Assembly (NCBI GenBank): GCA_031841125.1
Contig: CM063107.1
Location: 64,863,814-64,927,813 of the forward strand
DNA length: 64,000 bases
Reading direction: 5' to 3'
Source: Acanthococcus lagerstroemiae
Taxonomy: Eukaryota > Arthropoda > Insecta > Hemiptera > Eriococcidae
The translations under genes and the position numbers were made by a program. The notes under the pieces were generated by a model. It did not search any database. It was not told the DNA's origin and worked only from the letters and a program-made list of their open reading frames with translations. Positions 42,976 through 55,395 of the stretch are shown here, in pieces; within the stretch, counting starts at the first letter, position 1; the number at the start of each line of letters is the position of its first letter.

Positions 42976-44750
42976 GTTACAAAGAACGTTAGCAAAAAGT
43001 GAAGTCCATAAGACATTATAAAAGAAGAAGTGAAGTGACCACCCGCTCATCAGTCGCATTAGCAGCTGATGCCGGCAGTGCGGGAAGGGTGGAGGGAGGA
43101 AAACTGCAAGTTTTCAGGCAGGAAAAGATCACGCATGTGGATCACAAGGAATCGTTGGAAGGACAGAGAGGGAAGATGGGGAAGCGGTTTGCTGTAAAGG
43201 GAAGAGAAAGGGACTAACTCAGTTAACCCAACACACTTCAGCCAGCTCACTGTAGCCAACTCACTATTGGCGGGATGGTTGGGACTTGGAACAGACGGAA
43301 GAAAAATGTCTGGCGACGGCATCTGTAATCTCCTCGGGGTCAGTTAGAAACTGGTCACCATCCTTAAAGATCTGCTGTTTCCCTACTGTTATTTGCAGTT
43401 GGTGTAATGAATTACGAGTCATAGTTGTAGATGGTGTGTTTAGTGAAAATTTGCATCGTTGAAATCATTTTCAAACTTTGATTTTCCGTTTCATGCGTGC
43501 GTTTTGGCCGAAACTGTGACCACTGTGCGCCGCCCAGAGCCAGCCTAAGTCGATAACCCAAACGACTAACCGAATTCCGCGTAATATTCTCGTACATGGA
43601 CGCTATTAAAACGCGTTAGAAATTGGCAAAATACGAAATAGGTAAATTGAAAATAGATTTTCGAGCGAAAAAATTTATTAACACCTCGTTTGTACGAAGT
43701 AACGAACTGAAGCTGATTTACAGCCAACTATTTCGTCTTGAAATTATTTCCGTCTGCGACGGTTTCCGAATCACAACGTGTACAAAGTGTAATTTACACG
43801 GTTAGGACGGCTTGGTATGTGGAATGATGTTTTTTGGCTCGACGTGTCGCTCGCCGAACAGTTCGATCGAACTCGAAATGGGTTTTAAAGGGGAGGTGCC
43901 AGGGAAAACAGAAAACTACGATGCGGGCAATGACAAATTTAACACCGAAAGGCGCCTCGTTGGCGTCTTCGTCGCCATCTGGCACAACGTCCGGACGCCT
44001 GGCAGTTTGTCAACATAATTCAATGTGTTAACAGCTGTTTTGTGCGAGTTTGTTTTCCACTGTTTTTTTTTTTTGTGTATAATTTTTCGATTTTTTCTTC
44101 TTTTTTCTATTAAAAGAAATCATAAAAATAATAGAATTTGAAATGATGAACTGCTCTCGACGAAAATGGATCATCCGATGGTTCATTAATAACGGCCGAC
44201 TGTACTGGAAGACAATACGAGATATTCAAATAGTTGGAATTTTATTCTTTCTGTGCTGGCGGTGCGCGAAAAGCCATTTTCTAAATTAGGGTTAATAAAC
44301 TTGACAAACTAATGTAAGAGTTTTCACAATAACCCGCTGACGCGGTTGGTGACGATAAATAGTTTTCTTGAAATTAAAACACGGCCGGTAAATTGGATCG
44401 GAAAAGAGAATAGTTCGAGCATGTGCCTGATCACGGCGGGCTGCGGTACTGGCGGATCGTAGGTGGCGAAATGATTAATTAATTTAAACGTTAATTCGAA
44501 CCCAAACTTTTCTTTAGTCACGCAACAACCCAATTAATTCTGACAAATCTGGGTCTTTCTCAAGGTCGTGTACGTCTGGGTATTTCGCATACCTATACCG
44601 AACAGTCCGACGCCGAGACAGGCCGATCCGACTAGAAGGTGAAGGAGAACTACGTACTTTCCAAACACTCATTAAAAGCAAACTACCGGATACAGAGAGT
44701 TGGACAGTCACAAGTCATACATGACACAGTCCAGGAAGTGATATGCTAAA
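42976..44750. other. No gene recognised; CpG-containing, repeat-poor interval
   Basis: 43440-44020 is richer in CpG and free of recognisable repeats, with short frames on both strands (for example 43812-44018 and 43834-44031). It could be single-copy promoter or exon sequence, but no splice pattern or known domain supports a gene. Confidence 0.35.
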
Positions 44751-44754
44751 GCTT

Positions 44755-45895
44755 GGCTTTCCTAGGAAACAATAATCGACCTGGTGGAGAAGAGAAAACA
44801 CTTGAAGTCCCAAGGAAAACAGAAGACTCTGACGTATCGGCAAGTGTCGGCACAGATTTGAAGAGGATGTAGGAGGGACAAGACCACCCTCCTGGGGGGA
44901 ACCTGCGAGTAGATTGAACGACATAGGGAAAAAACGAGACGACGTCAGTGTTTAGGGAAATTCGGAGAATTACAAGAGTCTTCAAGCCAAGATTGTGGGC
45001 AATTGAAGATGAAGACGTCAATCTACTCACTTCCAATGAAGATGGAGGGGATACGTGGAAACGGTACTGCCAATATTTGTACAGCAGCCTAGAAGCTAGC
45101 CTCGAGAGAGCGCCAAACCTCACACAACAAGAACCGTCAATCTTACGAGAAGTGAGGAAGGCAATCAACAAATTCCGAAATAAAAGGCACCGGGTGTGGA
45201 CGACTTCATCGCAGAGATGCTAAAGGCTACTGGCGAGTCGGTTGGGCGTCACAATAATGAGACGGACATGTGATGAAATTTGGAGAACGGGCGTGTGGCC
45301 GGACGACTGGGCTAGGTCTGTGTTTATTCCAATCTACAAAAAAAGGAAGCACCAAGATATGTGAGAATTACCACACCATATCGCTGATATCGCACGCCAG
45401 CAAAGTTATCTCCGATACTTCCTCGACCGCCAGATACCAGAAGAACAGTTTGGTTTTGTCTGCGGGAAAGGCACCAGGGAGCAGATCCTCAACGCGAGAC
45501 AAATCATAGAAAAGTGCCGGGACTTCAATGTGCCGGTGGTAATGTTCTTCCTCGATTATAATAAAGCATTCGATTGCGTCCAGTGGGGTAAACTGTAGCG
45601 GGTGCTTGTCGATATGGGCATCCCCGAACACCTTGTTATACTTACCCGAAACCTCTACGCAGACAGCAGTGCGGTCGTACGACTTCAAGAGGGACACTCC
45701 TTAAGTTTCCAACCAGCAAAAGGTGTCAGGCAAGGTGGCATCCTATCACCTATCCTCTTCAACATTTATGGGGATTATATAATGTGGAAGAGTCTAGACG
45801 GATGGAAGGGCGGAATACGAGTAGGATGTTACTCCATCAGCAAGCTTCGTCTTGCAGATGACACCACTCGTCAAAAGAAGAGATGGAACAGCTTC
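44755..45895 (+). pseudogene. LINE ORF2 remnant (linker plus RT)
   Basis: Pieces in order: DLVEKRKHLKSQGK; FREIRRITRVFKPRL; WKRYCQYLYSSLEASLE; EVRKAINKFRNK, where PGxDG is lost by frameshift (about 45185); ENYHTISLISHASKVI; EEQFGFVCGKGTREQIL (about 45447); MFFLDYNKAFDCVQW (motif A) with a stop after it; GIPEHLVILTRNLYADSSAV; GVRQGGILSPILFNIYGDY (motif B); LRLADDT (F/YADD box, with Ala-Asp-Asp kept). At least four frameshifts or stops. Endonuclease and C-terminus absent. Similar in type to the copy at 4290-5940 but a different lineage. Confidence 0.85.
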
Positions 45896-45901
45896 TAAAC
45901 C

Positions 45902-46192
45902 GAGGGTACTCCATCATTTGACTTTCGGTTTGGGGAGGTGAAAAAGAAAAATTTGCCGACAAATATTTGTTGAAAACTAAAATTTCGCCGATAAATCCTT
46001 CTAAAAATAAAAAATTTCCCGATTTTTAATTGAAAAAAAATAATAATAATAAAATAAATAAACAAACAAACAAGCAAGCAAACATTCATAAAAAATGAAA
46101 GGTTCAAATGAACTGTTTCAAAACTTGCCGACTGCCGAATTATTGGGGGTTAACCCCCACACCCCACTATAGTTTCACCCCTGAAACCCGGT
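45902..46192 (+). repeat. Interspersed repeat family B, copy 1 (about 290 bp)
   Basis: Shared order: GGGTACTCCAT, TTTGACTTTC, GAAAAATTTGCCGACAA, AAATTCGCCGA, AATTGAAAAAAAATAATAA, ATAAAAAATGAAA-TTCAAA, TGCCGACTGCCGAATTATTG, GGGGT-AACCCCC, GTTTC-CCCCTG. Other copies: 56598-56882 and 58875-59163. It is non-coding; the CAGGGGCGAAAC-type end, read on the other strand, suggests a non-autonomous DNA transposon. Confidence 0.75.
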
Positions 46193-47192
46193 GAAATTAG
46201 TTGAGTTTTTCGAGACAAATTCAGAATAAACGTTGAAGTTGAGCTAAGTCATATTTTAGCAGAGTTACGCTCACTTGTGTACGAGTCCCACCAATTTTTG
46301 GGCATGTCTCTGGATTTACGAGGTACTTTCATGATATACCTATTTTTGAAACTCACCTATGTGTCGAAGGGACCCTCAAACATCAATTGAAGCCTCTTTC
46401 TAGGTGTTTCCCGAGAGGTCTTTTAGCCCCAGTCCACCCCTAAAGTGAGAACCAAGGTTTAAACAGATATTTCTTGTATTTTAGTCGTCATTTTTAATAC
46501 TATCTATGCCCCCTCCCCGAAAAAATTCTGCCTATGACCCTGTCTAACATAACAAAAGGATAATGGCGGCAATCAAGTATAAGATAATTATTCATCGAGC
46601 TCGCCCGTATGGACCTGAACCGAATAACGAGTTTAAAAATAGCGTTCATTCATGTTATGCGCACAGTGAGACGTTTATAAGCTGAAGAACACATTTATGA
46701 AGAGTTAATGTCGCTTCCTGAATTATTTAGACGTGATATTTCAAATTTCACATTCTCGGAATAGCTCGCCCACATTGTGTAAATATGTAACCTACGAGCT
46801 GTACAGTTGTACGTGTAATTACAGGTGTTGAACCGTACTGTATTCCCAGTTTGTTTCCTTACATCAACCGAGGCTATTATCAGCTGTCTCCTGTCAATAT
46901 CCGGATTCGATTTTGGAATTTGGTTGCAGGGTAGCCGGGCTCACCTGAATCCGGAAGAACACAAAGCTAACAAAATTTACGCGGATATGGAAAATTATTT
47001 CGTTTACGTTGCTGCTAAAATTAAGACGGATGTTTCGCGCATACGAACGAATGAGTGGGCAGCTTTTAAAAAAAAAGAAGATGCTGTCGTTTATTTCAGG
47101 TGACAGGGAGCATGGACGAGTGAGGGAGATGTTCAACATTCTTCATTGTATACGGTGTTTATAGAAAAGCAGTCAAAAAAGTCATAACCTGC
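46193..47192. other. No gene recognised
   Basis: A 92-codon frame at 46825-47103 lies between TTGCAG and CAG-GTGACA, so part of it could be an exon. No family is recognisable. Otherwise non-coding. Confidence 0.3.
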
Positions 47193-47286
47193 GTCAAAGA
47201 GTTGCTAACATCCTCAAACTTATTGTAATGGGGTAGGTTGTCAAAGTGTTGCTAACATCTTCGAACTTATTGTAATGGGGTTGGTT
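47193..47286. repeat. 47-bp tandem duplication
   Basis: 47193-47239 and 47240-47286 share GTCAAAG-GTTGCTAACATC and AACTTATTGTAATGGGGT-GG with four differences. It directly abuts the hAT element below. Confidence 0.9.
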
Positions 47287-47291
47287 GTCAA

Positions 47292-48248
47292 CAGCGGCGG
47301 ATCTAACAGGGGGCAAAAGGGGCAAGTGCCCCTGGGCCCTTTTAGGAAAGAGTAGGAACATGGGCCCTCTAACATGAATAATTCAAATTATTCGAGAAAA
47401 AAAGAATGTGTGAATGGCTGAGGTGCTGAAGGCTGAATAGGCTCAACGCAGAATGCATACGAAGTGCGATCAAAAAGTGCCCAGACTGATGCTCTGGAAT
47501 GCCGGAAATTCAATTTTGGGCTCTGACGCTATTTTATTTATGGAGACACAAGCAGCCCTACAGTTGAGTTTAGATGAAACTATCAAATATTTCGCTGAGA
47601 AAAAAACACGAAAAGTGGTTATAATGTAATATGTAAATAATCAATAAGTAATTATTTTCTGTTCATATAATATTTTTTCTTAGATTTCATTTTTGTAATG
47701 ATTTTATTTTGTAGATTCAATCTATAATAAACAAATAGTTCAAATTTTTTCAATAATTTTTCCTCTGGGAAAGATTTTATGGTTGATATTAAATAATTTT
47801 ATAGTGCTTACATGAAAACACTATATTCCTATTTACATATTTTGTTTTCCTGAGCCCGATGCGCAATCAGTTACGCTCTAGTTACCCAGTTACCCGCGGA
47901 AAAGTTAACCATTTGTTACCCTCAGTTACCCTCAGATTACCCTTGTTCTCCTTTACTTACCCGGGTAACTGGCGGGATACTACGCAGTTAGTTACCCTCT
48001 AGTTACCCGCGGCGGAAAAGTTACCCATTCGTTACTCTCAGTTCCCCTCAGATTACCCTTGTTCCCCTTTAGTTACCCGGGTAACTGGGGGGATTTTGTG
48101 CAACGGGAGTTTCCACTTGCAACATATTTTTTGCAGTAATTTCCGACAAGTCTAGTCTTCAGTCAAAAAAATGTAACCCCCAGTTTTGGGCCATTCGGGC
48201 CGCAATACTCTCCTACCCCTTGGGCCTTTCACCCTAGATCCGCAGCTG
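47292..48248. mobile_element. hAT-like non-autonomous element, 957 bp
   Basis: The termini CAGCGGCGGATCTA and, inverted, CAGCTGCGGATCTA are flanked by GTTGTCAA (47284-47291) and GTTGTTAA (48249-48256), an 8-bp duplication with one mismatch that fits nTnnnnAn. Both ends carry purine/pyrimidine-rich GGGCCC motifs (GCAAGTGCCCCTGGGCCC). No transposase frame inside. Confidence 0.82.
47862..48100. repeat. 120-bp tandem repeat rich in GTTACCC
   Basis: Two units (about 47862-47981 and 47982-48100) inside the hAT element share CTAGTTACCCGCGG, AAAAGTTA-CCATT, TCAGATTACCCTTGTT and the palindrome GTTACCCGGGTAAC. Confidence 0.85.
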
Positions 48249-48256
48249 GTTGTTAA

Positions 48257-50386
48257 AGTGGCTCTGACATCATTTTCGATAAGGCGATACCTCACAAACT
48301 TGCTACTTAGCCCACCCTTACGAGAACTGTCGAATTAAAGTCATTGGGTTATCCTCGAGATCACTGAAGTTTTGATAGTTCAAGAATTATGAGTCCCCCA
48401 AATTTCAGCAGAAACCCATTTTGTCACAAATTGAGGATCATATTTGGGGGGGGGGATGGTGCTTTCTTTCCTGAGTCGATTCCTACGCGAGTTCAGTATC
48501 AGTGATCCTATAATTGGACATTTTAACTGAGTTGTGATAGTCAACTGATTTTCCAAAACTGTCTTCTGAGAAAATCAGCTTTTCAGTTAACGGGAAACAC
48601 TACAGCAGTACAGCACACTGTCTAGAAAACACCCTGTTTTCTTGTAGAATGTACCAGTCCAGTCAAATGAGGAGAGAAGATAGTCTAATTATGGGATAGG
48701 GTCTGAAAATAAGACAGTAATATTTCTCCGGCCGTTAGGTGCTACACTCTATCGGAATGGCCGCAAAAATCGTGTTTCGGTGCCGTATGCGGTATGCAGT
48801 TGCAATTTCGAACGCTTGTGAATTTATGGTTTTATGGTTTGTTTATCACAAATGGTTAATTTTTGCAACTGTCAATGTTTTTTTTCTTTTACTTTTGAAA
48901 TAAGAAAATTGAAAATCTTGAAAATTTTATAGGAAAAATGATGCTGTGAAAAATTCCACAAAAAACGTAAGTACCTAGTACTTCAACATACGTATTTCAA
49001 GAACACGTATTAGTGTTTTCAATTACGAATTACTTTTGATATTTCAGCATAAATCACAATTATGACTTTGCCACGAAATATAGTTTTCGTGGTCCAAATA
49101 TGAGACACCTGATAGAAATCAAAAAATTGAACTTTTCAATGCTAATTTCCATTATTTTTGGTACTTTTTCACAGATAGGACGAACATACGAACATAGATC
49201 GACCCAAAGTGCACATCTAACCGACATGGTTATGATAATGAGAAAATGATATTGGCCATTCGCAATGAGTCGAAAAAGAAATATGGCATTTTAAAAGCTT
49301 CAAAAGTTAAAAAAATTCTTGGTCCACGCTTACGAGTTTTGTTTTTAAAAAAAGTTACAATTTGTCAGAATTGATGTTTATCTAGTTCACTAACGAAATA
49401 ATTGAGTTTTTTCAATAACTTGAACGTTTTGAAATAATTAATTTTGAATGTCACCTATTCAACCCCCCCCCCCCAAAAAAAAAAATAATAATAATAATAA
49501 TAAGTAATAAGAATAAATACAAAATCTCCGAAATTCTCATTTTCTTGAAAAACAGTCACTCAAATTACATTTGTGGCGTTCTATAGCATAAGGGTCAACT
49601 TTGTCGATCGGATCGAAAATGAGTTAGACCCATATCCTGAAAATACATTAAATTCCCTTCGAAATGAGCCAAAGAGGAACCCTCTAACTATAAAACTCGC
49701 GCCTGGGGACGCGTTTGAAGTTTGAACTTCAAAAAACATAGTTTTGGGAAAAACGCGTTTAAAGTTTTTGAAACAAAAAATCGTCATATGAAAGGTTTAA
49801 ATCACCAAATAAGGTCTTCAACGGCTAGTTTTACTTTTTTTATGTAATATTAATGTTGTTCAGTGCCATACATACCAGCAACAAAGTTGACCCTTTTTAA
49901 AATTTTGCCATATGTACCAGCGACAAAGTTGACCCTTTTTAAAATTTGCATCAAAAGCAACAGTTAACCTTTTACAACACTGGAGGACGTTTACACAGTG
50001 ACATTAGGTTACGGTTTGGTTCGGTTGGAGCGCTAAGAACATAATACGGGAGTAGAAATTATAAAACATGTAAATTTCCTACCGACAACCTTGAAAAACG
50101 AGTGCGCAGTTTATGACGTAGCAGATACCACACCACTCCAACTTCGATGGCCTGTTACCACCGTTTAAAACGGCCCTCAAGGGTTCCAACTACCCTCACG
50201 TGAAAGTAGAAGGATCATAGTATACAAATCCATCAAAAACCGAAAATCGATATTTTTGACCAAAAATCACATTTTTGCGTTTTTCTCGAACAATTGTTTC
50301 CAACAAAGTTGACCCTTTTGCAAAATAACGACACATTTTTGAAAATTTGACCCCAGATTCTAAAAGCATACTACACTAAGCACCTC
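48257..50386. other. No gene recognised
   Basis: Non-coding, with a C-run/AAT microsatellite at about 49462-49515 and the 42-bp repeat listed next. Confidence 0.4.
49590..50325. repeat. Dispersed GTTGACCC motif with a 42-bp tandem pair
   Basis: ACAAAGTTGACCCTTTTTAA occurs in a tandem pair of period 42 bp (units from about 49874 and 49916). The core AACAAAGTTGACCCTTTT recurs at about 50302, and its inverse AAGGGTCAACTTTGT lies at 49590-49604. It may be part of a larger degenerate repeat. Confidence 0.7.
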
Positions 50387-50391
50387 CTAGT

Positions 50392-50760
50392 CAAGGTGTC
50401 TACAAGAACGGAAAAATATAAATTCCTGACTTTTTCCAAACTTTTTTCTTCTCTTCTTTAAACCTTTACAGTATAGACAGTATATGTTTATACTACTAGA
50501 CGCTATGGTTAAAATGAACTGAAATTTGAAATTGATTTTTGGGTGAAAGCATTAGGAAGGTGTTCACAGATATACATATAGAGTGCTGAAGTAAAATTAA
50601 ACAACGAAAAATTTTTTCCGTGAGTGCATTCTTTGTTTTTTTCCAAACTTCTTAAAAAATATTGTTGAATTTCCTGACTATTTACAAACTTCCTGACCTA
50701 CTTTTCAAATTCCTGACTTTTTCCAAACTTTCCAAATTTTCCAACCCTGTAGACACCGTG
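50392..50760. mobile_element. MITE, 369 bp
   Basis: The termini CAAGGTGTCTACA and, inverted, CACGGTGTCTACA (12 of 13 match) are flanked by the 5-bp direct repeat CTAGT (50387-50391 and 50761-50765). Internal AATTCCTGACTTTTTCCAAA occurs near both ends. Non-coding. The superfamily is not certain from a 5-bp duplication. Confidence 0.7.
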
Positions 50761-50869
50761 CTAGTGCAATTCCCATCTTGTTTGATGTACTTCATTGAAA
50801 TCTATGAGAGATCCAAAAATAGTATCTCGTAATCGGACCATCTCCTCTGTTTGAAGTAGAAAAAAATGT

Positions 50870-51010
50870 GATCAAAGGTTTCTTTTCGGTTTATTGTGCA
50901 GGTTTACTGAATGCCCCACGTAAGACCCATCCGCCAAACCGTGTGCGTTTTCCACCACGGTGGCAAATGTGCTCCCTTAGTCAGTTATTTCCGAATAATT
51001 CGAAAAGTAT
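50870..51010 (+). repeat. Interspersed repeat family C, copy 1
   Basis: TTTACTGAATG-CCC, ACCCATCC-CC and GTGTGC words are mirrored on the opposite strand at about 52370-52520 with moderate divergence. It might be half of a larger inverted unit with the sequence between, but copies of other families lie there too. Confidence 0.5.
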
Positions 51011-51892
51011 GAGCGATATTAAAATAATTCTGGGATCGAAAATCTGCTCTTTAATATTCCCAACATACTGATACCAAACATGATGCCGTTGATTTTAAGA
51101 ATAGTGCCACCGGGGAGGGGCTTCTAAAAATAGTTTCTTTTATTTTCATTTTTCCTTACCAAATAAATCGAAAATTAAATGAGATCAGGGGACATTCATC
51201 CCGCTAAAAAGATTCTGTTTACAATTTCCTATAGAATGATACCAAATATGACGCCCCTAACATAATGGGAACTGCCATGTGGGGCCACCAAGGAAGCTAG
51301 GAAGCACAGTTTGCCGATTCATAATTTCTAAGCTGTTTACATAAATGTGGAGAAAAAAGGAACAATACTTTTCCGGTGACTCCCTACGTAGTTTTCGTTA
51401 TATTAGGGGTGCCGCAGCCCTCTCCTCACCAGTGTTTTTTTTGTATAAATTGTCCTGTCTGGCTACTTTTTGCGCAGCACGATCCGAACGTCGCATATAT
51501 ATCTTTTGTCTTCTCCGCACTTTCTGTAAGTGATCTTTTCAAAACCACGTTCTTCTTATTATTGTCATGACTCACTCTCCTTTTTCTCCCTCGTTCGGCC
51601 AGGTAGGACATCCGTTTAATTCAGTTACGGTAATGCTTAGCACTCACAGTAAGACTTTACTTACTTTTGCTGTCGGTCAGTTAATACACGTATTTTTCCC
51701 GTAAACTCTTGTTTCTGAGATTTGTATGCCCTCGCTCCGGTGCGGACTGCCTGGTCTAAACTGCAACATCCACCCAAATACACCACCGGCTGCACCCCGC
51801 CCAATGCAGCCACACCGTACTGTAACATCCACAGGTACCTCAACTCATAATACTCTCCCACATACTCGTACCGGCCCACTAGCAGCCCCCAG

Positions 51893-52140
51893 AACCGCCA
51901 CAGGCAGAAGACCCTAGAAAATGCAAACCCACCCCCAGGAAGACAAGTGAAAGTCAGGACAGGCACTCCACCAGCACCTTCAGCTTCCCTACAGAGCAGG
52001 AAGAGAAGGAAACCCCCGGCAGATGTGGATATAATTTAGAATTTAGCATCGTTGTGTTGGCCAAAAAGGATGGATACCATATTTCTAACGCCCCTGGATC
52101 CACCGAAAGGGGCCGTGGACTAAATACTTCTCGTACAATT
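51893..52140. repeat. Interspersed repeat family D, copy 1
   Basis: ACAGGCAGAAGACCC, CACCCCCAGGAAGAC, TACAGAGCAGGAA, GGATACCATATTTCTAACGC and CCCCTGGATCC-CCGAAAG recur in the same order at 62783-63010. Frames across it are open but differ between copies, arguing against protein coding. Confidence 0.75.
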
Positions 52141-52669
52141 ACTAAAAAACCCGCAGGGGTATCATATTTGGTATAATATTGTATAGGAAATTGCACACAA
52201 AAATTTTTTAGTCCAATAAATGTTCCTCGCCAGTTATTTGAAAAATCAAATGATCCCTTACGGCGCTCCTCTTCAAATGAAACGAATCATGGTTAGTAAC
52301 ATTTTCTATGAAATTTTAAAAAGCGTATTTCCTATCCGAGACACTATTCCAATATCCTTTATGTTATGTGTATTCGAGTAATCTGGAAAAATAATAAATT
52401 AACAAATGGGGCACACTCACCATTGAGGTGCAAAACATATACAGGTTGGGTGGATGGGTTTTACACGGGCCATTCAGTGAGCCAGTCACCACAGTAATCC
52501 ACAAAAAAGCCTTTGATTGCAATCCTTTCCAGTTAAGACTCGATTTGACGCTAATAAAATGTTTATAATTTTCATAGAAAGACATAATTTGAAGAACTTT
52601 TAAAACTCAAATGGAATCAGGACCTACTGGACTGCCCATGGCAGTTGCTGTATAGCCGGGAACACCTCA

Positions 52670-52970
52670 GTATCCTCGATCACGTTTTTTGATATGGATA
52701 CGTCTAACAGCTCGCCACTCGAAATAGAAAAATTCCGCAGGAAAAGTTCTGCAAGAAACATTCCACAGAAAACGTTCCACAGAAAATACACAAAACGTTC
52801 CGCAGAAATAGTTACCATTGTGATGTAGTTGCGTATTCTTCTTTATGTGGTCATTTGTACGCACGAAGAATGCCGAACAACGCCGAGAATGGACGGCTAG
52901 AAAAGGCACTGGAATGTGCGCATGCGCATCAACATGGTCGCCTGGAGGACCTATCCATGTAAAAATGTTC
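52670..52970 (-). repeat. Interspersed repeat family E, copy 1
   Basis: Read on the minus strand it matches 56290-56580: GTTCGGCATTCT, AAAGA-GAATACGCAACTAC, ATCACAATGG and a run of TTCTG-GGAACNTTTT units of about 16-18 bp. The short internal repeats differ in number between copies. Confidence 0.65.
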
Positions 52971-54204
52971 TTTCATACAGCGGTCGGACTTTTTTCTTTT
53001 TTTGTGTTATGCTAACTTGCTAACTGCTGCAATTCCTAGTGAAAGCTTACTCCATTCCCTACTGGAGTATAATTATGTATCCTCGCTTGTCCAATGTGAT
53101 CACATTAGATGACTTTTACTGTATTAAAATCTTTACAGAATTGTACTCAACTCAGAGACGTAAATAAGAAGTTTTCCGAGGGATAGTTGGGCACAAATGT
53201 TGTATGCACCTAATGAGTAGAACAGGGACGGACTTACAAAATTACACCAAAATTTTGACTTTACAAGCAAAAGAGTATGTTTTGCGTGTAAAATGTTAGT
53301 TGACAAGATCTGAAATTTTACTTTTCTTCTTGGCTCTGGTGGGGGACCTCTACCTTTCCTTACTTAATCCTGACCCAACTAATAATCGAAATATTAAAAT
53401 GACTTAAGGAAAGTGCTCATAACGTCATTACTGGCCGACTAGGATAATTCTTTTCCAGGTTCAGCTCTCGACGGGGTTGATTAATATGTGTTGATGTAAT
53501 ATTCGAATTCTGTTTACGAGAAATGACTGAGTAATTGCTTGGTTAGGTGTTAGTTCGCTTTCGGACGTTATATATTAATTATTAGTGAGGTGAAACGCAT
53601 ACGCATGAAAGAAACCTAGGAACTTTTTTTTTCATTCTGTTCTCAATTAAAGTAGGTAGCATTCTTGTGAAATAATATTTCAGTTTTTCGTGATTTAACG
53701 CATGAGAATATTTTTCAGTGTCGGCTCGAGGTCTTCGGTCGCCTCCAGCGAGTATCGAACCAGCCATTTCAGCCTAGACCGTAAAGGAAATATCGGGCCA
53801 ATAGTAGAGAACTGTTGGACTGAAAACTATATGTATATGTAATATGTAGGATGAATTCTTATGTTATTATTTTTATAATAAAGTAATCCGTCTGTGAACC
53901 CCCTCGCCTCATACACCCATATACCTGCACATACAAACAACTGAAAGGAGAGAAATGAAATAAAACTGTTGTGTTTGCAGCGGTTCGGTCAAAATCAGGT
54001 GCAAAATTGGAAACAGAAACTTTTTCTAACGGCGGATTCAACAGGGTGCCTCTCTCCCTCCAAAAACAACCTACATGCTCGCTGGCTATTTATTTATTTA
54101 TTACGCAGCTTTCGTGACATAATTTGACTGTACATAACTTATAACTATCGATATAAATAAAGAACTAACACTTCGAGGGTCACGTCGCCCACCTTTGGAC
54201 ATAC
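52971..54204. other. No gene recognised
   Basis: No coding evidence. 54030-54055 (GGCGGATTCAACAGGGTGCC) resembles a MITE end without a visible partner. Confidence 0.4.
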
Positions 54205-54462
54205 TGGCTAGACTTTTCTAATTTTACACTCAACCCGAGCCCTGGATTCCGCCCTTTCAAGCATTACCTCAGAGACATCAGGGAGGCCGTTAGGGCTGTT
54301 TAGCCCTCTTCTCATTTTGCCGAAAAACCGGCCTCGGTCGAAACTGCAGCGAGTTGCTACGTGGACTCGAACCCGGGCCCTTCGGATTCCGAGATCAACG
54401 CGCTATCCACTCGGCCAACCAGACCCCACTCGGCCAACCAGACCCCAGTCGGCCAATATTAG
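54205..54462 (-). mobile_element. tRNA-derived SINE, copy 1
   Basis: On the minus strand: head GGTCTGGTTGGCCGAGTGG (A box TGGCCGAGTGG), ATAGCGCGTTGATCTCGG, B box GGTTCGAGTCC, then a body with AGGGCTAAACAGCCCTAA, CTTGAAAGGGCGGAATCC and CGGGTTGAGTG, and an AAAATTAGAAAAG tail. The first 20 bp of the head are duplicated about twice more upstream. The tRNA part looks Ser/Leu-like. Confidence 0.85.
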
Positions 54463-55395
54463 GAAAGCGAAAATCAGCCTACATCCGTAACATCAGATGA
54501 ACACCATCTGATTTTTTTGTGGAGCTGTGGAGTGGAGGAAGGCTTACCAAAACTACAATTTTAAAGTACCCAGTGAATCATCAGCAAAGATGTGTGGTCT
54601 TTTTCTAGATCGTCTGACCTTTTTTTTGGACCTTCTGCGAATCGTGCGATCTTTTTTTCTCGCACACACAGGACCCTAATAAAATCGTCCAACATCTGAC
54701 TTCGCCTCTAGGGTTTCTATCAGAATAATGTGATTTCTTGTATAACACAAAAGCAGCTCCAACAAAATTGTCTGATCATTTTCCGGATCGTCTGACCATT
54801 TTCTTAGAAGCTTCTGCCAAAATGCGGGCAAGATTTTGCCTACAAGGATGTGCCCTTTTTTTGACCCACCCCCTCCTCGTTTCTTATCAAAAAGTATTCC
54901 GAGATTTGACGTTTTTAACTGAATGTTTCTTTTCTCAGCCTCTAGCAAAATGTATTTTCATAGATTTCGAAAGTTCATTCAATCTTGGTTGAAAGTAAAA
55001 TAGTTGAATTCCCTGATGTGTGTTAATGACCCAGAAGGAATGTCTTTAAAAGAGAGAGAGAAATAAAGAAACGTTAAAATTTGAGATTGGGGTCGACTTA
55101 TAGATTTTCGAGGTCGTTGAGTTCATTACTGAGGATGGTTTTTTTAATGGAATCTTCTGGAGTGCCATTAAAGATGTGGATGTGAAATATTGTTGTGTTT
55201 TTTTTTCAGAAATTGTAGTCGATTTGTAAATTTTTGAAGTCCCTGAATTCAATTCTTGGGGTAGATTTTACATCGGATCCTTCGGGAAGCCACTAAAGAG
55301 GATGGGAGTCAAATTTTAGCAGTTTTTCGAAGATAATATTTGATAATTTGGGGCTTCGAGGTCGCTAAATCCAATTCAAGGGTTAATTTATACAT

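Noticed and set aside
46931..47100. Host exon bounded by TTGCAG and CAG-GTGACA
   Set aside because: Splice-like words are common by chance and no neighbouring exon or domain supports it.
53224..53260. MITE end CAGGGACGGACTTACA
   Set aside because: No second terminus or target duplication could be found.
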